Below are positions 31,318 through 43,882 of a DNA stretch of 64,000 bases, one piece after another. The stretch is taken from positions 4,148,500 through 4,212,499 of the forward strand of contig CM055103.1 in the NCBI GenBank assembly GCA_029204225.1, read 5' to 3'. Each line of letters opens with the position of its first letter. The first letter of the stretch is position 1. Below the pieces are notes generated by a model. It saw only the letters and a list, made by a program, of their open reading frames with translations, was not told where the DNA came from and searched no databases. The translations under genes and the position numbers were made by a program. The DNA comes from Diphasiastrum complanatum (lineage: Eukaryota; Streptophyta; Lycopodiopsida; Lycopodiales; Lycopodiaceae).

Positions 31318-32396
31318 GATTCTTGGAAGAACTCGAGCCTGCCTATGGTGATCAAAATGACTTTAGTCTCTCTCTAGGACCAAAAAGCATCAGCCTCCTC
31401 ACTCTCTCTCTCTCTCTCAATGATTAAGTGATGTCATAAAGATCTATCACCAATTCACATCAAATCTATTATGAAGCAATTGATTTTTACAAGGCAAATC
31501 ACTCATTACACTCTCACAAACTTGCATGATGCAAAACTTTGAAGATCCATCAAATTGTTAGTCTCGCCCTCTCTAAAACTGATTTTAGCACCAATGCTTT
31601 CTACAAAATGGAGAGATCTAGATCATTACCTATGTTCTTAGACTTGGCTCTGATACCATGATAAAAATCAGTAAATTGATTTTAATTAGATCTATTTTAG
31701 ATCAATAAGAGTGATTGGCAACTTGGTTGATTGATCTAGACCAAGACTGGCACTTAAAACTAGCTCTCATTGTCAATCACTTCACTTCCAAGCAAGAACA
31801 ATAAAAAATAATGATCCCATGGCCTCACATGTGTGAAGTACAGTGAGTGTACGGTATGCTAACAGAAAATGTGATTACTAAACAGATCCTAAATATTCAC
31901 ACCAAAAAATCATGCATAAGAGAGTGATTACAACAAGATTTGCTCCATCAAGATTAGTTTCAAAATGGATCCATCATGGATCAAGTACACAATAGTGGAT
32001 TTCTCTCTCCAAGCCACTTCCAGCACGTGTGAGATAGCTCATTAAGCTTATCCTAATCCATTTAGTTTAGATTCCACTAATTTGCCACATCATCATAGGT
32101 GGCTAGTGTCGACCTTCTAGATTCCTACATTCTAGGAGATAGATCCTATAAAACAGGAGATTTGGCATTTGTCTCTTATAGAAGCTATGTACAATGGATC
32201 TGAACTGTCCACATGACATTTCACAAGTGTGGGCAGGTCCTCACACGTGTGGATCCACATAGATATCAAACAATTTACTTACACAACTTGAAAATTGTCA
32301 AATCTAACACCATTTAAGATGAGCCTAAAGAAAGAGGATGAATTTGCTAGTCAACTATTATTGACATATGGGCCATATTAGTCTCAATAAGTCCCC
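31318..32396. other. Non-coding stretch with a minus-strand copia-type primer site
   Basis: At 31646-31658 the plus strand reads GGCTCTGATACCA, the complement of TGGTATCAGAGCC, and is followed by TGATAAAAATCA, which could be the 3' end of a minus-strand LTR. The outer LTR end and any coding part were not found. A short CT run lies at about 31402-31417. No gene is seen. Confidence 0.4.
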
Positions 32397-32660
32397 TTGA
32401 GGGGCAGCACTACTTTTAGTGAGTATGAAAGATGGGGCATGTGCCTTTGTGTAGACTATAAGACTTTAAATGAAATGACAATAACAAATGGTTATCCCTT
32501 GCCTAGAATGCATGATCTAATGGATTGTTTGATTAATACAATGTACTTCATCAAGATAGACCTTAGATCATGCTACAATCAAATTACAAAGTTGAACTAG
32601 ATTGGAGAGATAACTCAATTATGCTTTGCTAAGATTTAACCCAATGCTCATTCGATAAGG
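32397..32660 (+). pseudogene. Gypsy reverse transcriptase fragment
   Basis: The frame reads MCLCVDYKTLNEMTITNGYPLPRMHDLMDCL and then FIKIDLRSCYNQITKLN, the segment of Ty3 RT around the first catalytic Asp (IDLRS). It stops after about 70 codons. The flanks show no other gypsy parts, so it is an isolated relic. Confidence 0.82.
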
Positions 32661-33741
32661 ACAATTTGAAGAGATCTTAAGGATTTTGCATCAAGCTTGT
32701 GTATCTCTCTCTTTGCATGCATTTTGGTGGATCCAATGCTTTGATTAGTGTCATTAGAGGAGTTTTGAGCTCCAAAAAGGCCCTTTAAAAATTCATGCAA
32801 GATGTAGTTTATATTATTAAAATATTATAATACTAATACCTTTGACTTGCCATAACTTTTTAAACGTAGCTCAAAAGTATGTCATTTAACATGTCATTCG
32901 AAAGGCCTTGTCGAGCGCTTTCCAATGCACCAAACTCCGCTAAATTTGGACTTACCACTAAAAAGTTATGCCATTTTTAGTGTGGAATCAAAATGTGAAC
33001 TCAAAAAGTTACGTTACGTAGATTTCAAATTTGAGTGTTTCGATTGGTCCATGTGTAAGAAAAAATTGAGAAAAAATACAAAAAGAATCTTTACAAAGGG
33101 TCTTTTTTGGATTTAGAACTCCTCTAATGTAGAACTTTGCCCTTTGGTCTTTGTCCATACAATAGGTCGTGGTTCGCACGTGTGAAACCTATTTGATCAT
33201 TACACTTTGCTTTAGATTGCTCTTGCGTATAGATCTACATTGTGTCAATTCTAGGTGCTAGTTTTGATGGAGACAAAGATAGTAATGCAACCAATCACGC
33301 TTGTGGATTGAATGAATGCAGTTATGGTCCTAATCGTATTTTTCTTTCACACATGCAAAGATTTGAAGAGATTACTAATTATTATATCACTCAAGAACCA
33401 CATATGATTTAATTCAATTTTCTATTTCTTCCTTCATCTATGCATGTACATATTCCACTCTAGCTTACTTAGTAGGAGCTTTATCTACACTATTTCTAGC
33501 ACCTTGTTGCACTTAAGTTGCTCTGTACCTCCATTTAGAATTAGGTTAAAAAGACAAAATATTTACATTTTGCAATAAGGTAAAAAAATGATTTAAGTTG
33601 TGGAGCTCTTTGGTATATGAAACGTAAAAGTTCTCTAATATGATAAGCAATTTGTATCTTAATATTTCTAGACATTATGTGTGTTTAGAATGTTTGTTGT
33701 ACTTTGTGATTTAGAGAACTATGCCAATTGGCATAGAAAGA
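32661..33741. other. Non-coding AT-rich stretch, nothing recognised
   Basis: No coding, RNA or element signature was seen apart from short low-quality frames. It lies 3' of the CSLD gene, beyond the tandem duplication at 33.7-34.0 kb. Confidence 0.4.
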
Positions 33742-34034
33742 ATGAAAAAATGAGGAATGGCACGTGTACATGATCACATGCATACCCATCAGCTGAAATG
33801 GATCAAAAGCTGACTAGAATTTGATCAGGTTTGTGCTACAGGGGTTCATAGTATACTTTGAATGCTGCCTTTTTTAATTATGCTATGAAAAAAATGAGGA
33901 ATGGCACGTGTACATGATCACATGCATACCCATCAGCTGAAATGGATCAAAAGCTGACTAGAATTTGAGTCAGGTTTGTGCTACAGGGGTTCATAGTATA
34001 CTTTGAATGCTGCCTTTTTTAATTATGCTATGAA
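33742..34034. repeat. Tandem duplication, about 144-bp units, two copies, 3' flank of CSLD
   Basis: The unit starts ATGAAAAAA(A)TGAGGAATGGCACGTG at 33742 and again at 33885. The two units are identical except for small indels (an extra A, and GAATTTGA versus GAATTTGAG). Each carries a G-box (CACGTG) and an RY-type word (CATGCAT). Near identity shows the duplication is recent. It ends about 210 bp below the CSLD stop codon. Confidence 0.95.
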
Positions 34035-34245
34035 CATTAGAGTAAGCCCTTCATTGAGAAGAAATCTGCCACATGAAATATCAGCAAAGAAGCATAACTC
34101 TGGAGATGATGGGAGAGATTTGAAGTTTGAAGTAGGCAGGTTACACTGACTTAAAAGGAATGTCCCTAACATTTCCTAAGCAATGAGAGTGGCTTTTTTG
34201 CAGACTTTGTAGATCCTTTTGTTTCAAATAGAAGAATTTGCTTTG

Positions 34246-37200
34246 CTAGAAGAGTTGGAAAGGACCACCAATCCCTTTAAAGCTGGTTGATGGAGTGCTT
34301 ATGGCTACCCAGAGTAGAGAGATTATGATTGCAAGCAGGCCTGACCACACAAGAACAATGGTGGGCATTCGACCTCGGCGCCCCATCAGCCCTTTTGCAA
34401 ATGGATAAAGGTGGGCCAGGACCCAGAGACTGAAGAAAACCCCACCGAGCATCTTGCTCCACTGGGGAATTTCACTGTAAATAGTCCTGGAAATTCCCAC
34501 AGCAATTGCAGTGACATTCACCATCATGATTGTAATGGGAGGGATCATGAGAGATGTCCACTTGAGCACATACAGATCTGCATATTCATCCTCTTCTCCA
34601 TCACCTCCTGATTTCGAAGTGAGGGTGAAGGAGACGTCTACTCCAGCTACAACTTTCAGCAATCCTTGAAAAACAGCTGCTATGTGGGCACTGGTGCCTC
34701 CAATCACCCAAAATTGCTCATTCCTCCACCATTCTTCAAGTGTGATCTTAGACCATCTTACCTCAAGTACTGCAAGTATGCAGAGCGTGACTGTGATTGA
34801 GAGCAAGTAAACCAAGAATGTAACATTGAGAGTTTGGACAATGAATTGCCCAGAGAACAAGGACAGAGCTGGCAGAAAGCAGTAGACCAGAAGGAAGATT
34901 GAAGTAAAGGGGTAAATTCCCACATTGAGGTATGCAATTCTCTGTAAAAATTTCAACCTTGAGCTGGCAAATATAGCATTGTTGCGAGAGAAGAAAATCT
35001 CGACTGACCCAGTTGCCCAGCGAAGCACCTGATGCAATCTGTCAGTCAAATTTATGGGAGCAGTGCCACGGAAAGCGTCTCGCTTTGTGACGCAGTAGAC
35101 TGACCGCCAGCCGCGATCGTGCATTCTGAATCCAGTTACAACATCTTCTGTGACAGATCCATAGATCCACCCAACTTTTTGGCCCCATTCTGTTTTCTCT
35201 TCATACCAGCAGGAGATTGCATTGATCGCCTCAGAAACTATTTCACCATCAATTGGCTGCCTTGGTGTCGTTAATGCTCCCGCAGGACGTCCGAATGGGA
35301 AATTTTGATCGCCAGGAGGAAGACCCTGAAATGCTGCCTTGGCAATTGATGCAGCAAATATTTCAGAGCTACCAAATTTCTTTGGTAGCATTTGGGTTTC
35401 TGGATCATCCTCAGTATTGCTTAAGCCATTCAATCTTGAGGTTTCTGAGGCTATTTTGGGCTTTACCCTTTTCTTCTTTCTGCTGCTTCCACAAATACTA
35501 AAATGCTTGAAAGAGGGCGGATCATAACCATAGAGGGCTATTCTTCTAAAGACGCAGCCAGTTCCAACATACACTGGGCCTTGAATGCCATCGAGAGCTC
35601 TCATGTTGACATCAAAGAACACTGTGTTATGGTTGGCATACCGATCGTTCGGGTCAATTCCTTCGAACCTTTGAGGGAATTGGACGTAGCAGATGCGATC
35701 GCCACTCCGATCCATCATAAAGCACATTGCCTCTCTCAAAGCAAGGGAATAGAAAATGTAGTGATCACAATCAAGGTTGAGTATGAAAGCTCCATTTGAC
35801 ATTATAGCGCTTGTTCTCACCAGTGCATTCATGGCACCTGCTTTTTTATTGTGGTCATAGCCGGGACGCTTTTCTCGTGAGACATACACCAGCATAGGCA
35901 GGCGTGTATCCACATCGGTTGTGTCGATCATATTCTCTTTATCATCACTGCCCATCACTGGATCAGATCCGGGATGCTCGAGCATTACCTACAATACAAT
36001 GTACATAAAGCAGGTTTCTCAGCTGAAATTTTTTTATTCACGGACATAAGGACATATATCATTATACCTAAGCTTAATCTCATTCATTTCTACACTTTGA
36101 CTGGCAATTCTGCTCGCGATCAACAAACTTTATGCTATTGTGTACGTCCAATTCCCTTTTCTGCTTCTACCTCAGAGTGTTTGTACCCAGCAGTAAAGTT
36201 CTAGCTCATGTATATGTTGGAGGTGTAGCTGCCATCATGTGATGTGGACTACACATAAAGAGATGGTGAAGAATGTGTGAATTCCCATTGGTACCAGTCT
36301 TTTGTGGGTGAACACGCATTTGTCGGATGGCAAGAGGCTCACTCCGCGCTATGCCAAAAAATACTAAGGAGGTCTAAAACAATGGCGATAGAGCTGCAAC
36401 ACCAGTGAGAAATATAAATGGATAGGACGAAAATACCTGAATTATGCCCGAATGGTCTCCTCGACTATGGTCTTTCTCTGATTTAGACCAAGTGCCAGGC
36501 CAATGAGTCCCATCTGCCATCCATGTAGCTTTAGGTATGTTAAAAGGCTCATTGGGGTCTCCTCCATCCTCTACCTGAATTCTCTTGGCTATAATTTCCT
36601 CATGGGTATTAAAAGCATCCGATCTTCGCCTTATAGCATCTGGCAAGCCATTAATTCTAACCTTAAACTCATCGTACTCTCTTTTCATCCTTCTCCTGTC
36701 TTTCACAAAGTCTGGTCTTTTCTTGTTCTTGGTTGGATCACCTTTGAGCACGAAATAGGTCTCAGGATTGCGAGGCTCAATTTCATGTTTTCTGCAGAAA
36801 GGAACCCACTCACGGGCAAAGCTTGCTGCTTCTGCTAGAGCTTCAAACGATAAAAGAGCACCACCATCATCAGACAGATACACACTTAGCTTCTCAACAG
36901 GATATTGTGTAGCAAGAATAGAAAGGATGGTATTGGCAGTCACTAGTGGCGGTTCTTTTTCGGGATCAGCAGTGGAGACAAAAACATCGATCCCTGGCAA
37001 ATCTGATCTCCCGTGTGGGTTATTCTCACTTGGGCTCTCAAATCTTTCCTTGAGGACAGCGAGGTCGGTGACACGGTTCACCGGGGACAGCTTTGGTAGC
37101 TGATCTAGAACCCAAGAGAAAGAAAACCATATCTCACAAATGACTGACATCCCCCATAGCCACATGGCATCTCTGTTGGGGTGACTAACTCTCCAAGTAA

Positions 37201-38134
37201 GGTAAAAAGCCAACAACACCAGCCTGATCACAACAATTAACCTGCATGTAACAGTCCATTGCTTCAGTTGATCGTGGAGGAGAAACAAATTCAAGCAAGC
37301 TGAGAGTGATTATAAAAAATCTAATAAATAGTTGAGGCAGAGTGTTTTGTACCTGTAGGGACTCAGGATGGCAGCAGGGACCTTCACTTTCCTGCAAAGT
37401 GGCCTTCTGGCCTTGTTATTGAATAGTGGGGGAATAGCTGATCTTGTGGGCGATCTCACAGAAGCAGTCCTCTCATTCTCAAAAAAATCTTCTTTAGGCC
37501 AAACAGCATTGCCATAGCCATAGGTTCCTCTGGTCTCAAATAGCCAGTTGGCATTATCAAATTCAGAAGCTGGATTTTTTACCAAAAGAGAGACTCTGCG
37601 ATCCATCTTGGCATCTAGTGCCATATTCCGAGGAGCTGCCAGAGAAAGCCCGCGCTCAAATTCAGGGCTTTCCACGGGAGGAGCAGGCAGGGCAAGAGTC
37701 TCAGCTGCAGCAGGGCCATCATCCGTATCCACATCATAGGCTTCCTTGCATCCAGGGCACTTTCCCCCATTTTTGTTAGCTTCCATGTAGCAGTCCCTGC
37801 AGATCCTGAAGGCGCAAGGACATGGAGCAAACTCCTCACTTCTCTCATTTCTGATTATCACCTTGGAATCACAGCCACGAACAGAGCAAGTAAATCCACG
37901 CGGAAGATCCAATTCACCCTGCAGCTGTCCCATCACTTGACCCCTGGTGAGGCTCTTGAAGCCCCCTGTGAACATTGTGCTGGAAAGGAGTTGCTGCCCC
38001 ATGCCTGCAGCTGAGACTTCAAACGTGGGCTGATTATCAGGCGTGGGAGGAATCTGCACCATATAGTCCATATGTTCAGAACTGTGGTGACGCCCATAGA
38101 CATAACGTCCACCTGAAACATCCCGAGCTGCCAT
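34246..38134 (-). CDS. CSLD: Cellulose synthase-like D (CSLD), three exons, complete
   Basis: Exons 38134-37353, 37241-36437 and 35988-34246, with GT..AG introns of 111 and 448 bp, join in phase to 1109 residues, normal for CSLD. Residues 83-129 hold eight Cys in a RING-like zinc region (CSVRGC, CPC, CRDC, CPGC). Catalytic GT2 motifs are complete: DD at 385-386 (YLSDDGG), DCD at 602-604, TED at 809-811 and QVLRW at 849-853. Two membrane helices lie around 262-306 and about six after residue 870. CSLDs are Golgi or plasma-membrane beta-glucan (cellulose- or mannan-type) synthases needed for tip growth and cell-plate formation. The second intron falls at GIIQ|VML, a position I associate with the CSLD subfamily. 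The start is the first Met of exon 1. A CT tract lies about 445 bp upstream. Confidence 0.97.
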
Positions 38135-38249
38135 ATTTGAAGACAGAGCTCAGCTTCGATCGGTCCTTAGTTTGTAACCTTGAAGACAATCCCGTAATGT
38201 AACTGAACCAGCGCTAAAATACAGCATAGTTGCGCATTTAAATTTTCGA

Positions 38250-38574
38250 AATTTTGAGCTACTTCACAGCTGCCCCAGTCTGTGAAGCTGCTTCAGGAGG
38301 GCGAATCATCGGTCGAAGCACTCAGACAGGAAGATACAGAAGCTGCAAATTAACCGCCATATTTCGTGACAGAGATAAGCTGAGATTGATCTTTGGCTTA
38401 ATTTGTTAAAGAATGCAAAGTGGGTTGTTCAATTCAGAGCTGTTGTTTAGCATAATTGCAAATGGGTTTTGGAGATTTTGAGTTAATTCATAACTGCCAC
38501 ACTGTGTGTAGCTGCTTCAGGGAGCAGACCAGGCATCAGTGGAACACTCGAACAGAAGCTAGTGAAGCTACCAT

Positions 38575-38575
<1 letters not shown>
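38250..38575. repeat. Diverged duplication in the CSLD 5' flank (about 224-bp spacing)
   Basis: ATTTTGAGCTACTTCACAGC near 38250 and TTTTGAGTTAATTCATAACT near 38474 begin related blocks that share GAGCTGCTTCAGG-like and ACAGAAGCT words. A third, weaker block may follow near 38700-38830. The duplication is old and approximate. Confidence 0.45.
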
Positions 38576-38577
<2 letters not shown>

Positions 38578-38621
<44 letters not shown>

Positions 38622-38638
38622 GGAGAGAGAGAGAGAGA
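38578..38638. repeat. (GA)n microsatellite upstream of CSLD ((CT)n on the sense strand)
   Basis: An uninterrupted GA run at 38578-38619 and a second at 38623-38638 lie about 445 bp before the CSLD ATG. A short opposite-phase (CT) run lies at 38976-38993. The position is similar to the tracts before the F-box and SLAC-like genes. Confidence 0.92.
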
Positions 38639-38639
38639 T

Positions 38640-39369
38640 TTTGATCCTTAGTTTGAATCCTTGAAGGGAACACTGTGGGTTAGCTAATCCATAGCTGAGA
38701 TGAATTGTAATTGCACATGGGTTAGAAGATATGGATCTGCTCCAAAGTGTCTATGGCTGTTCCAGAAAGTAGAGGCATGATCAGTTGCAGCAATTTAAGT
38801 ACAGAAACTGCAGAGAAGCTGAGAGTGTCAGAAGCTGCAGAAGCAGCCAAATTACTGCCTGAGGAGCTGAGCAAAGAGAACCTAGAAGCTGCAAACAAAA
38901 AAAGCCTAGAGAAATCAAGCAGATCTGAACATGCAGATCAAACAGAATACCTGTCAAACAGAGTACCTGCTTCCTCTCTCTCTCTCTCTCTCTTCCATCA
39001 TATCTCTGATTCTCTCTTTCTCTGCATGGTGACAACAAAAATTAGGACAGCTTCATGGAGATGAGAATCAATCTCAGCCGTCCGATGGTGACGTAAGCCT
39101 CATCACCGGCCGGCAAGGCCTGCCACGTGGAAGCAAAATCTAAGTCATTCATTATAAAAATAGAGTCCAATAATATGCTTATTAAAAATGGCCCTATAAC
39201 CTTCTGTTATTGGGACTTGGGAGGTATATGTATTATTCACTACACCAACCCCACACACCCAAAATATGTCACATTGGCTTGTCTTCTAGAAAGCCCTACA
39301 AAGTCTCAAGGGCCCGAGTATATGCATTTACTAGTGTTGGATAGATAGGGTATAGGGTCTCGCTTTGGT
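38640..39369. other. Upstream flank of CSLD, no gene
   Basis: Contains short open frames on both strands around 38747-39064 that are low-complexity (Ser/Leu/Glu-rich, partly from CT/GA repeats) and match nothing I know. It is probably distal promoter. Confidence 0.4.
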
Positions 39370-39384
39370 ATTAACGCAGGTATG

Positions 39385-39464
39385 CTTCTTGGTTGTAAAG
39401 GGGGCTTGAACTTGGGACCAAAGAAACTTTGTATGCCAAGCTAACCAACTGAGCCAACCCTTGG
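39385..39464 (-). mobile_element. Very short tRNA-derived SINE, copy 2 (80 bp)
   Basis: In minus orientation this matches copy 1 (6834-6918) from CCAAGGG to AACCAAGAAG with scattered changes. The A box (TTGGCTCAGTTGG context) and B box (GTTCAAGCC) fit the Pol III consensus. It is flanked by 15-bp repeats, ATTAACGCAGGTATG at 39370-39384 and ATTAATGCAGGTATG at 39465-39479, with one mismatch. The independent target sites of the two copies prove separate insertions of the same unit. Confidence 0.88.
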
Positions 39465-39479
39465 ATTAATGCAGGTATG

Positions 39480-41239
39480 AAGGAACTCACCCATGATTGG
39501 CTCTTGTCATGTTATTCTTGACCGTAAAACCGGCCTTCCTATGTGAGTTTGGCTTTGTCAATACCAAGGTAAACCTTGACGTGTGCTGGTTATATGCAAT
39601 ATCCAAGGCAAAATATGGATGGGAAGATTAGGGTCATGCCCTCGGTAACAACCAAGTATGGCAGTAAATTTTTGCTGCTTACTTAAGACTTGTTTAAAGT
39701 TCGTTCTGTCTAAGAAGCTTACTCTTACTAAAAAATGCACAAAGGGAAAACAAAGATGCAAAACAACAAAAACTTAGGAAGGCATTTTCTCAGGCTTACC
39801 AGAACTTAGGACCGTTTCAGACTAGCGGCAAGTCCCTTTGCCTGGACCTTTCACTTGCCGCCATTTTTTGACCCTTAGAAAAGTGAGTGATGAGAAATGG
39901 ACCACCCCCCTTTCAAACTTGGTAAGTGCTAAATGGAGGGGCGCAATTTGATTTGTCTATTTGAACCCTATAATACCATTGGTCCATTTTTTTGGCAATT
40001 ACCCTGGCAACTCAACATGCTAGTAGGGAATGTCCCCAGGTCCCAAAAATGGGCTTGAGTTGCCCCTGTGTGGCAAGGATCGGGTCCCTTAACACCTCAT
40101 CTGCCACATGATGGCAACTCAATGTAAGTATGAATGGGGGGGCAAACAATGTAATCTGAAACCACCCTTAGGAACCAAGACAGATGCAAAACAACAAAAC
40201 TTAGCAGCTAATAGATAATGTCTTTTATGGAGTGTCAGGCATAACTTTTAAGCCTCAAGTAGTCCCGCTACTGTTGAGACTTTCATGAGCTCATCATCAA
40301 ATTCTCCAACGCTCCTAGTGAGCCCAAATTTTCAGAGTAGTTGTATTCCAATTATATGCATATCTCTTAAGTGGCCTCGTGAAAACCCATGTCATTGTCT
40401 CCCTTCTTAGTTGAGTTCGATACGATTGTTTCTTGTAGCCACGACCTAGGCTCGATTCTTGATATGTGAGAGGAGGTGACTATATATGTTGGCTTTGGCT
40501 TTTCCTCTAGATTCGGCCCTATGAATATTTATGGTATTAAATCAACTCAAAGAGAACAAAATAATGTACAAGTAAAATAGTATGCATAAGGAGCATTTTG
40601 AACTTAACATCACAACTTTGTCCAACTTCTATACACAAGTGGTAATGAGTTATGACACTCATAAAATAGAAATTTTGCGTTGTTGATCCTCTCTTTTACA
40701 AATTTTGCAAGTCTTTTGTCCATTATTTTTGTAGTTTTTCTTTCATCACCATCCCTTGATGAAGAAATATTCATCCAAAGTCCTAAACTTACTAGGTCTA
40801 AGTCTTTTCAGTTTGTTGGAATGGTCCCTCCATTTAGTAGGCAGGTCCCCTAAGTTTCGATTGGCATCGAATAAAGAGAAAGTACTATTGTCTTCTCTTA
40901 TCGTAATATGAATTTTTGTGTATGTAATTCGTCCACTTGTGCTTTCTCTTTGTGATTTTGTCGCCTTTGCTTGCTCTTTTGAACTTCCATTTTACGTTGT
41001 TGCTAGGATCACTCTAGATCACCCCCACATGTAAGTATTAGGTTATTCATTCATTAGAACTAGCTTTCTTATCATAGACACCTAGATGCCTGCATAGACA
41101 CCCTATCATATTCTAAGATGACTTCATTGAAATGACCTTATATCAATAATATTCCTTCTTTTTTGTACTACTCAATATAGTATTTCTAATTACACACATT
41201 TGTTTTTCTTTTTTTGTGTTTTAGTATACATCATACACT
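39480..41239. other. Non-coding stretch, nothing recognised
   Basis: About 1.8 kb with only short, low-quality open frames. I found no domain, RNA gene or element terminus. The last part (from about 41040) may be intron of the CACTA fragment that follows. Confidence 0.4.
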
Positions 41240-42128
41240 GCATGTGGGCATATGGACACCATTACCGTGTTGAGAGAGTTGACAACAAGCGACGTACATA
41301 TGATTGTGGTATAATGGCCAACTTTCAACAAGAGAGTCGTTCTAGTGCGAGGGACCCTAATGTCATTTCAGGCAACCTAGACTATGTCAGCACATTGCAA
41401 CATATTTATGAAGTCGATTACGAGACTAACGACAAATACTTTATTTTTGACGTAAAATGGTTTAAGGTCATCTATTGTGGAAGCAACGCCACGATTAGAA
41501 ATGATAACTCTAAGTTTTTTCAAATCGACTCAACAAAATATATATCGATGGACTCTCATGACACTTTAGTATTGCCACGACATTGCGAAGAAGTGAGACT
41601 CTAAAATTTCAATGTCATTAATATTCGCAATCCAATTATCTATGTAACAATCTTATAAGACTAACTTAATTTTTTTTAATTCTTTGGCAGATTATATTCC
41701 ATCCAGATCGAATAGACACAAGATGGTCGTATGTGATCCAACTTAATGCAAGAAAACGACGTGTGTTTGAAGGAAAAGACATTGTTGAATTGGATACACA
41801 CGACGAACCACCACCCAAGTTTGACGACGTTTTGGAAGAACCTGAACCACTCATCCAAACTCCAAATGATGTCAAAATGATGGGAGAAGAAGGTACAAAT
41901 GAAAATGATGAGATTCCTATGATCGTACAAGACCAAATTGGGGGTAATTTGAGGCCCCCACATTTGGATGAGATAGAATTAGAAGAAGAGGAGATTGAAT
42001 ATGAGGGTAGCTCACATTATCAAAGAGACACGATCGAAAATTTACGATTATACCTAGACCTAGATTCAGATGAGTGTCAAGACTTGTGTGATGATGAAAA
42101 TGATGTAAATGATGAGAATGATCTATAA
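41240..42128 (+). pseudogene. CACTA transposase 3' fragment, DUF4216 domain and acidic tail
   Basis: The first piece (about 41240-41595) reads DCGIMANFQQESRSSARDPN, YEVDYETNDKYFIFDVKWF and a segment ending VLPRHCEEV, the DUF4216 pattern. After a probable intron (acceptor TTTGGCAG near 41690) it continues with QIIFHPDRIDTRWSYVIQLN and a long acidic tail rich in Glu and Asp. The frames are open apart from the intron. It complements the copy at 1-2.2 kb, which breaks off at the start of this domain, but the two are far apart and need not be from one insertion. Confidence 0.82.
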
Positions 42129-42502
42129 TTATCTATCATTCTTTTTTTTATATTCATCGCAATACTTTTTATGTATACTTTTATAGATAGAGTTGAATGT
42201 GATAATTATAGTACCCGAACCTTGCGGTTATGTCCTATTTCATAATGTCACCACATATTCCCTCCCTGTAGCGTGTAGGTTTTTCCATGCAAGTTGGAAA
42301 GATTAGAAAAGTAAGGGCTACGCACCTTCCTAGGATTGGGATTTTAATTATCTACATTTCACCTTTGCATATTAATTAATTGATAGTGTATGCGATGAAA
42401 TACGATATTGCTTTGAACAAAATAAAAATTATGAATCACATTTAATTTCTTACTATGTTAGATAACGTATTCTAATAATAAAACAAATTGAAACAACACA
42501 AA

Positions 42503-42632
42503 CTCACCTCTCTCTCTATCTCTCTCTCTCAAAATCTAATATAAATTTTCTATCAAACACTATTTATTTATCTATCACTCATAAATGTCCTAAACTAATG
42601 CAGAATACAAAACACACACACACACACACACA

Positions 42633-42712
<80 letters not shown>

Positions 42713-42817
42713 TTAAATTAAAAATGCAAAACACAACACATACGCACTTCCTCCCACCCCCCCCCTCTCTCTCTCAAATCTTAAATGTTAAATCAATGTA
42801 AAATGCTAAACATGTTC

Positions 42818-42897
<80 letters not shown>
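42503..42897. repeat. Microsatellite cluster: (CT)n, (AC)n, long (CT)n twice
   Basis: Short CT runs lie at 42503-42531, (AC)n at about 42612-42634, (CT)n at about 42637-42709 and again at about 42822-42895. A short unique sequence (ATGCAAAACACAACAC-like) separates them. There is no gene within 8 kb, so not every CT tract in this window marks a promoter. Confidence 0.95.
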
Positions 42898-42898
<1 letters not shown>

Positions 42899-42949
42899 CC
42901 AAAATAATACTTCCTAATCCTTGGCTTGGGGGTGAGGGTGAAGCTTCAA

Positions 42950-43882
42950 GAGATTGATTGGTTGTTATATTTGGTTGGGTGGTTTCTCCAATGATGTATT
43001 CTCTATTGTTTTGTCTTGTAAGCAAGATCTTGGGGAGGCATCTCTTACAAGTGGAGAGTATATCTCTACCAAATTTAAGAAGTATTGTCTTAGCAAAGAC
43101 ATTGAGCAACAATTCATCACTCCCTATTCGTCCCAGTCGAATGGCCTTGCTGAAAGGAATCAACTAAGTGCATGCTCGCTCATGCATCACTACCAAAGCA
43201 ATTATGGGCCAAAGCTATGTCTACTGCAACTTACATTCAGAATAGATGCCCACAGACCTCTCAGTCAAAATGCCTTATGAAATTTGGATAGGCTCCAAAC
43301 CTTCTCGTATTTATTGGTTGTGTTTCTTCTAAAAAAGTTTACAAACTATATGAACCCAACATTGCAACATCTTTATCGAGGATCAAATTATCGACCTAAA
43401 AAAAAAAAGTTCCAACGACTACCCTTGCCTTTGACACAATGATTTGAGTTGCAAGTTCGAAGTTGTCGATAGGCGAACATCTTATTGACAAGAAGTTCAA
43501 AGAAGACGTTGTTACTCAGGAGCAACAAAACCAAAGTTAGGATGATTGGACTATGCCACCTCCAAGAAGATCGACAAGCATACAATCTTGTTTGAGAACT
43601 GAGAACTGTCAAAGAAGCACTCAACCAATTAGACTTAGATCTCTAGAGGATAGAGAGTATACCTCTCTAATCAAGAACCAGATCTGGTCTATCATTGGAT
43701 TGTGAACTAGCCGAAATGTATTTGACTATAAATGGGTATTCAAGGTCATGTCAATCGAAGGAAAGCCCGACTTGTTGCAAGAGGATTCTCACAGATCTTG
43801 AATATCGACCATAACAAAACTTTTAGTTCAGTAGTCAAACACTCCTCGATAAGGACACTTTTGTCATAGGCTACTATGGCTA
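42950..43882 (+). pseudogene. Copia integrase and RT fragment (family D), cut by a gypsy LTR
   Basis: The frame at 43046-43160 reads GEYISTKFKKYCLSKDIEQQFITPYSSQSNGLAERN, typical of copia integrase around its third catalytic residue, followed by a degraded stretch. At 43740-43880, frames give [32 protein letters not shown] and IRTLLS, the start of copia RT. It ends where the gypsy LTR TGTTGGAG starts at 43883, so the gypsy probably inserted into the copia. Confidence 0.85.

Noticed and set aside
36503-37103. Plus-strand open frames over CSLD exon 2
   Set aside because: They are shadows of the conserved minus-strand coding sequence. None has a domain.
38747-39064. 105-codon frame upstream of CSLD as a small gene
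   Set aside because: It is low-complexity, partly microsatellite, and antisense to an equally long frame. There is no domain.
42598-42801. Ser/Leu repeat frame on plus
   Set aside because: It is microsatellite translation only.
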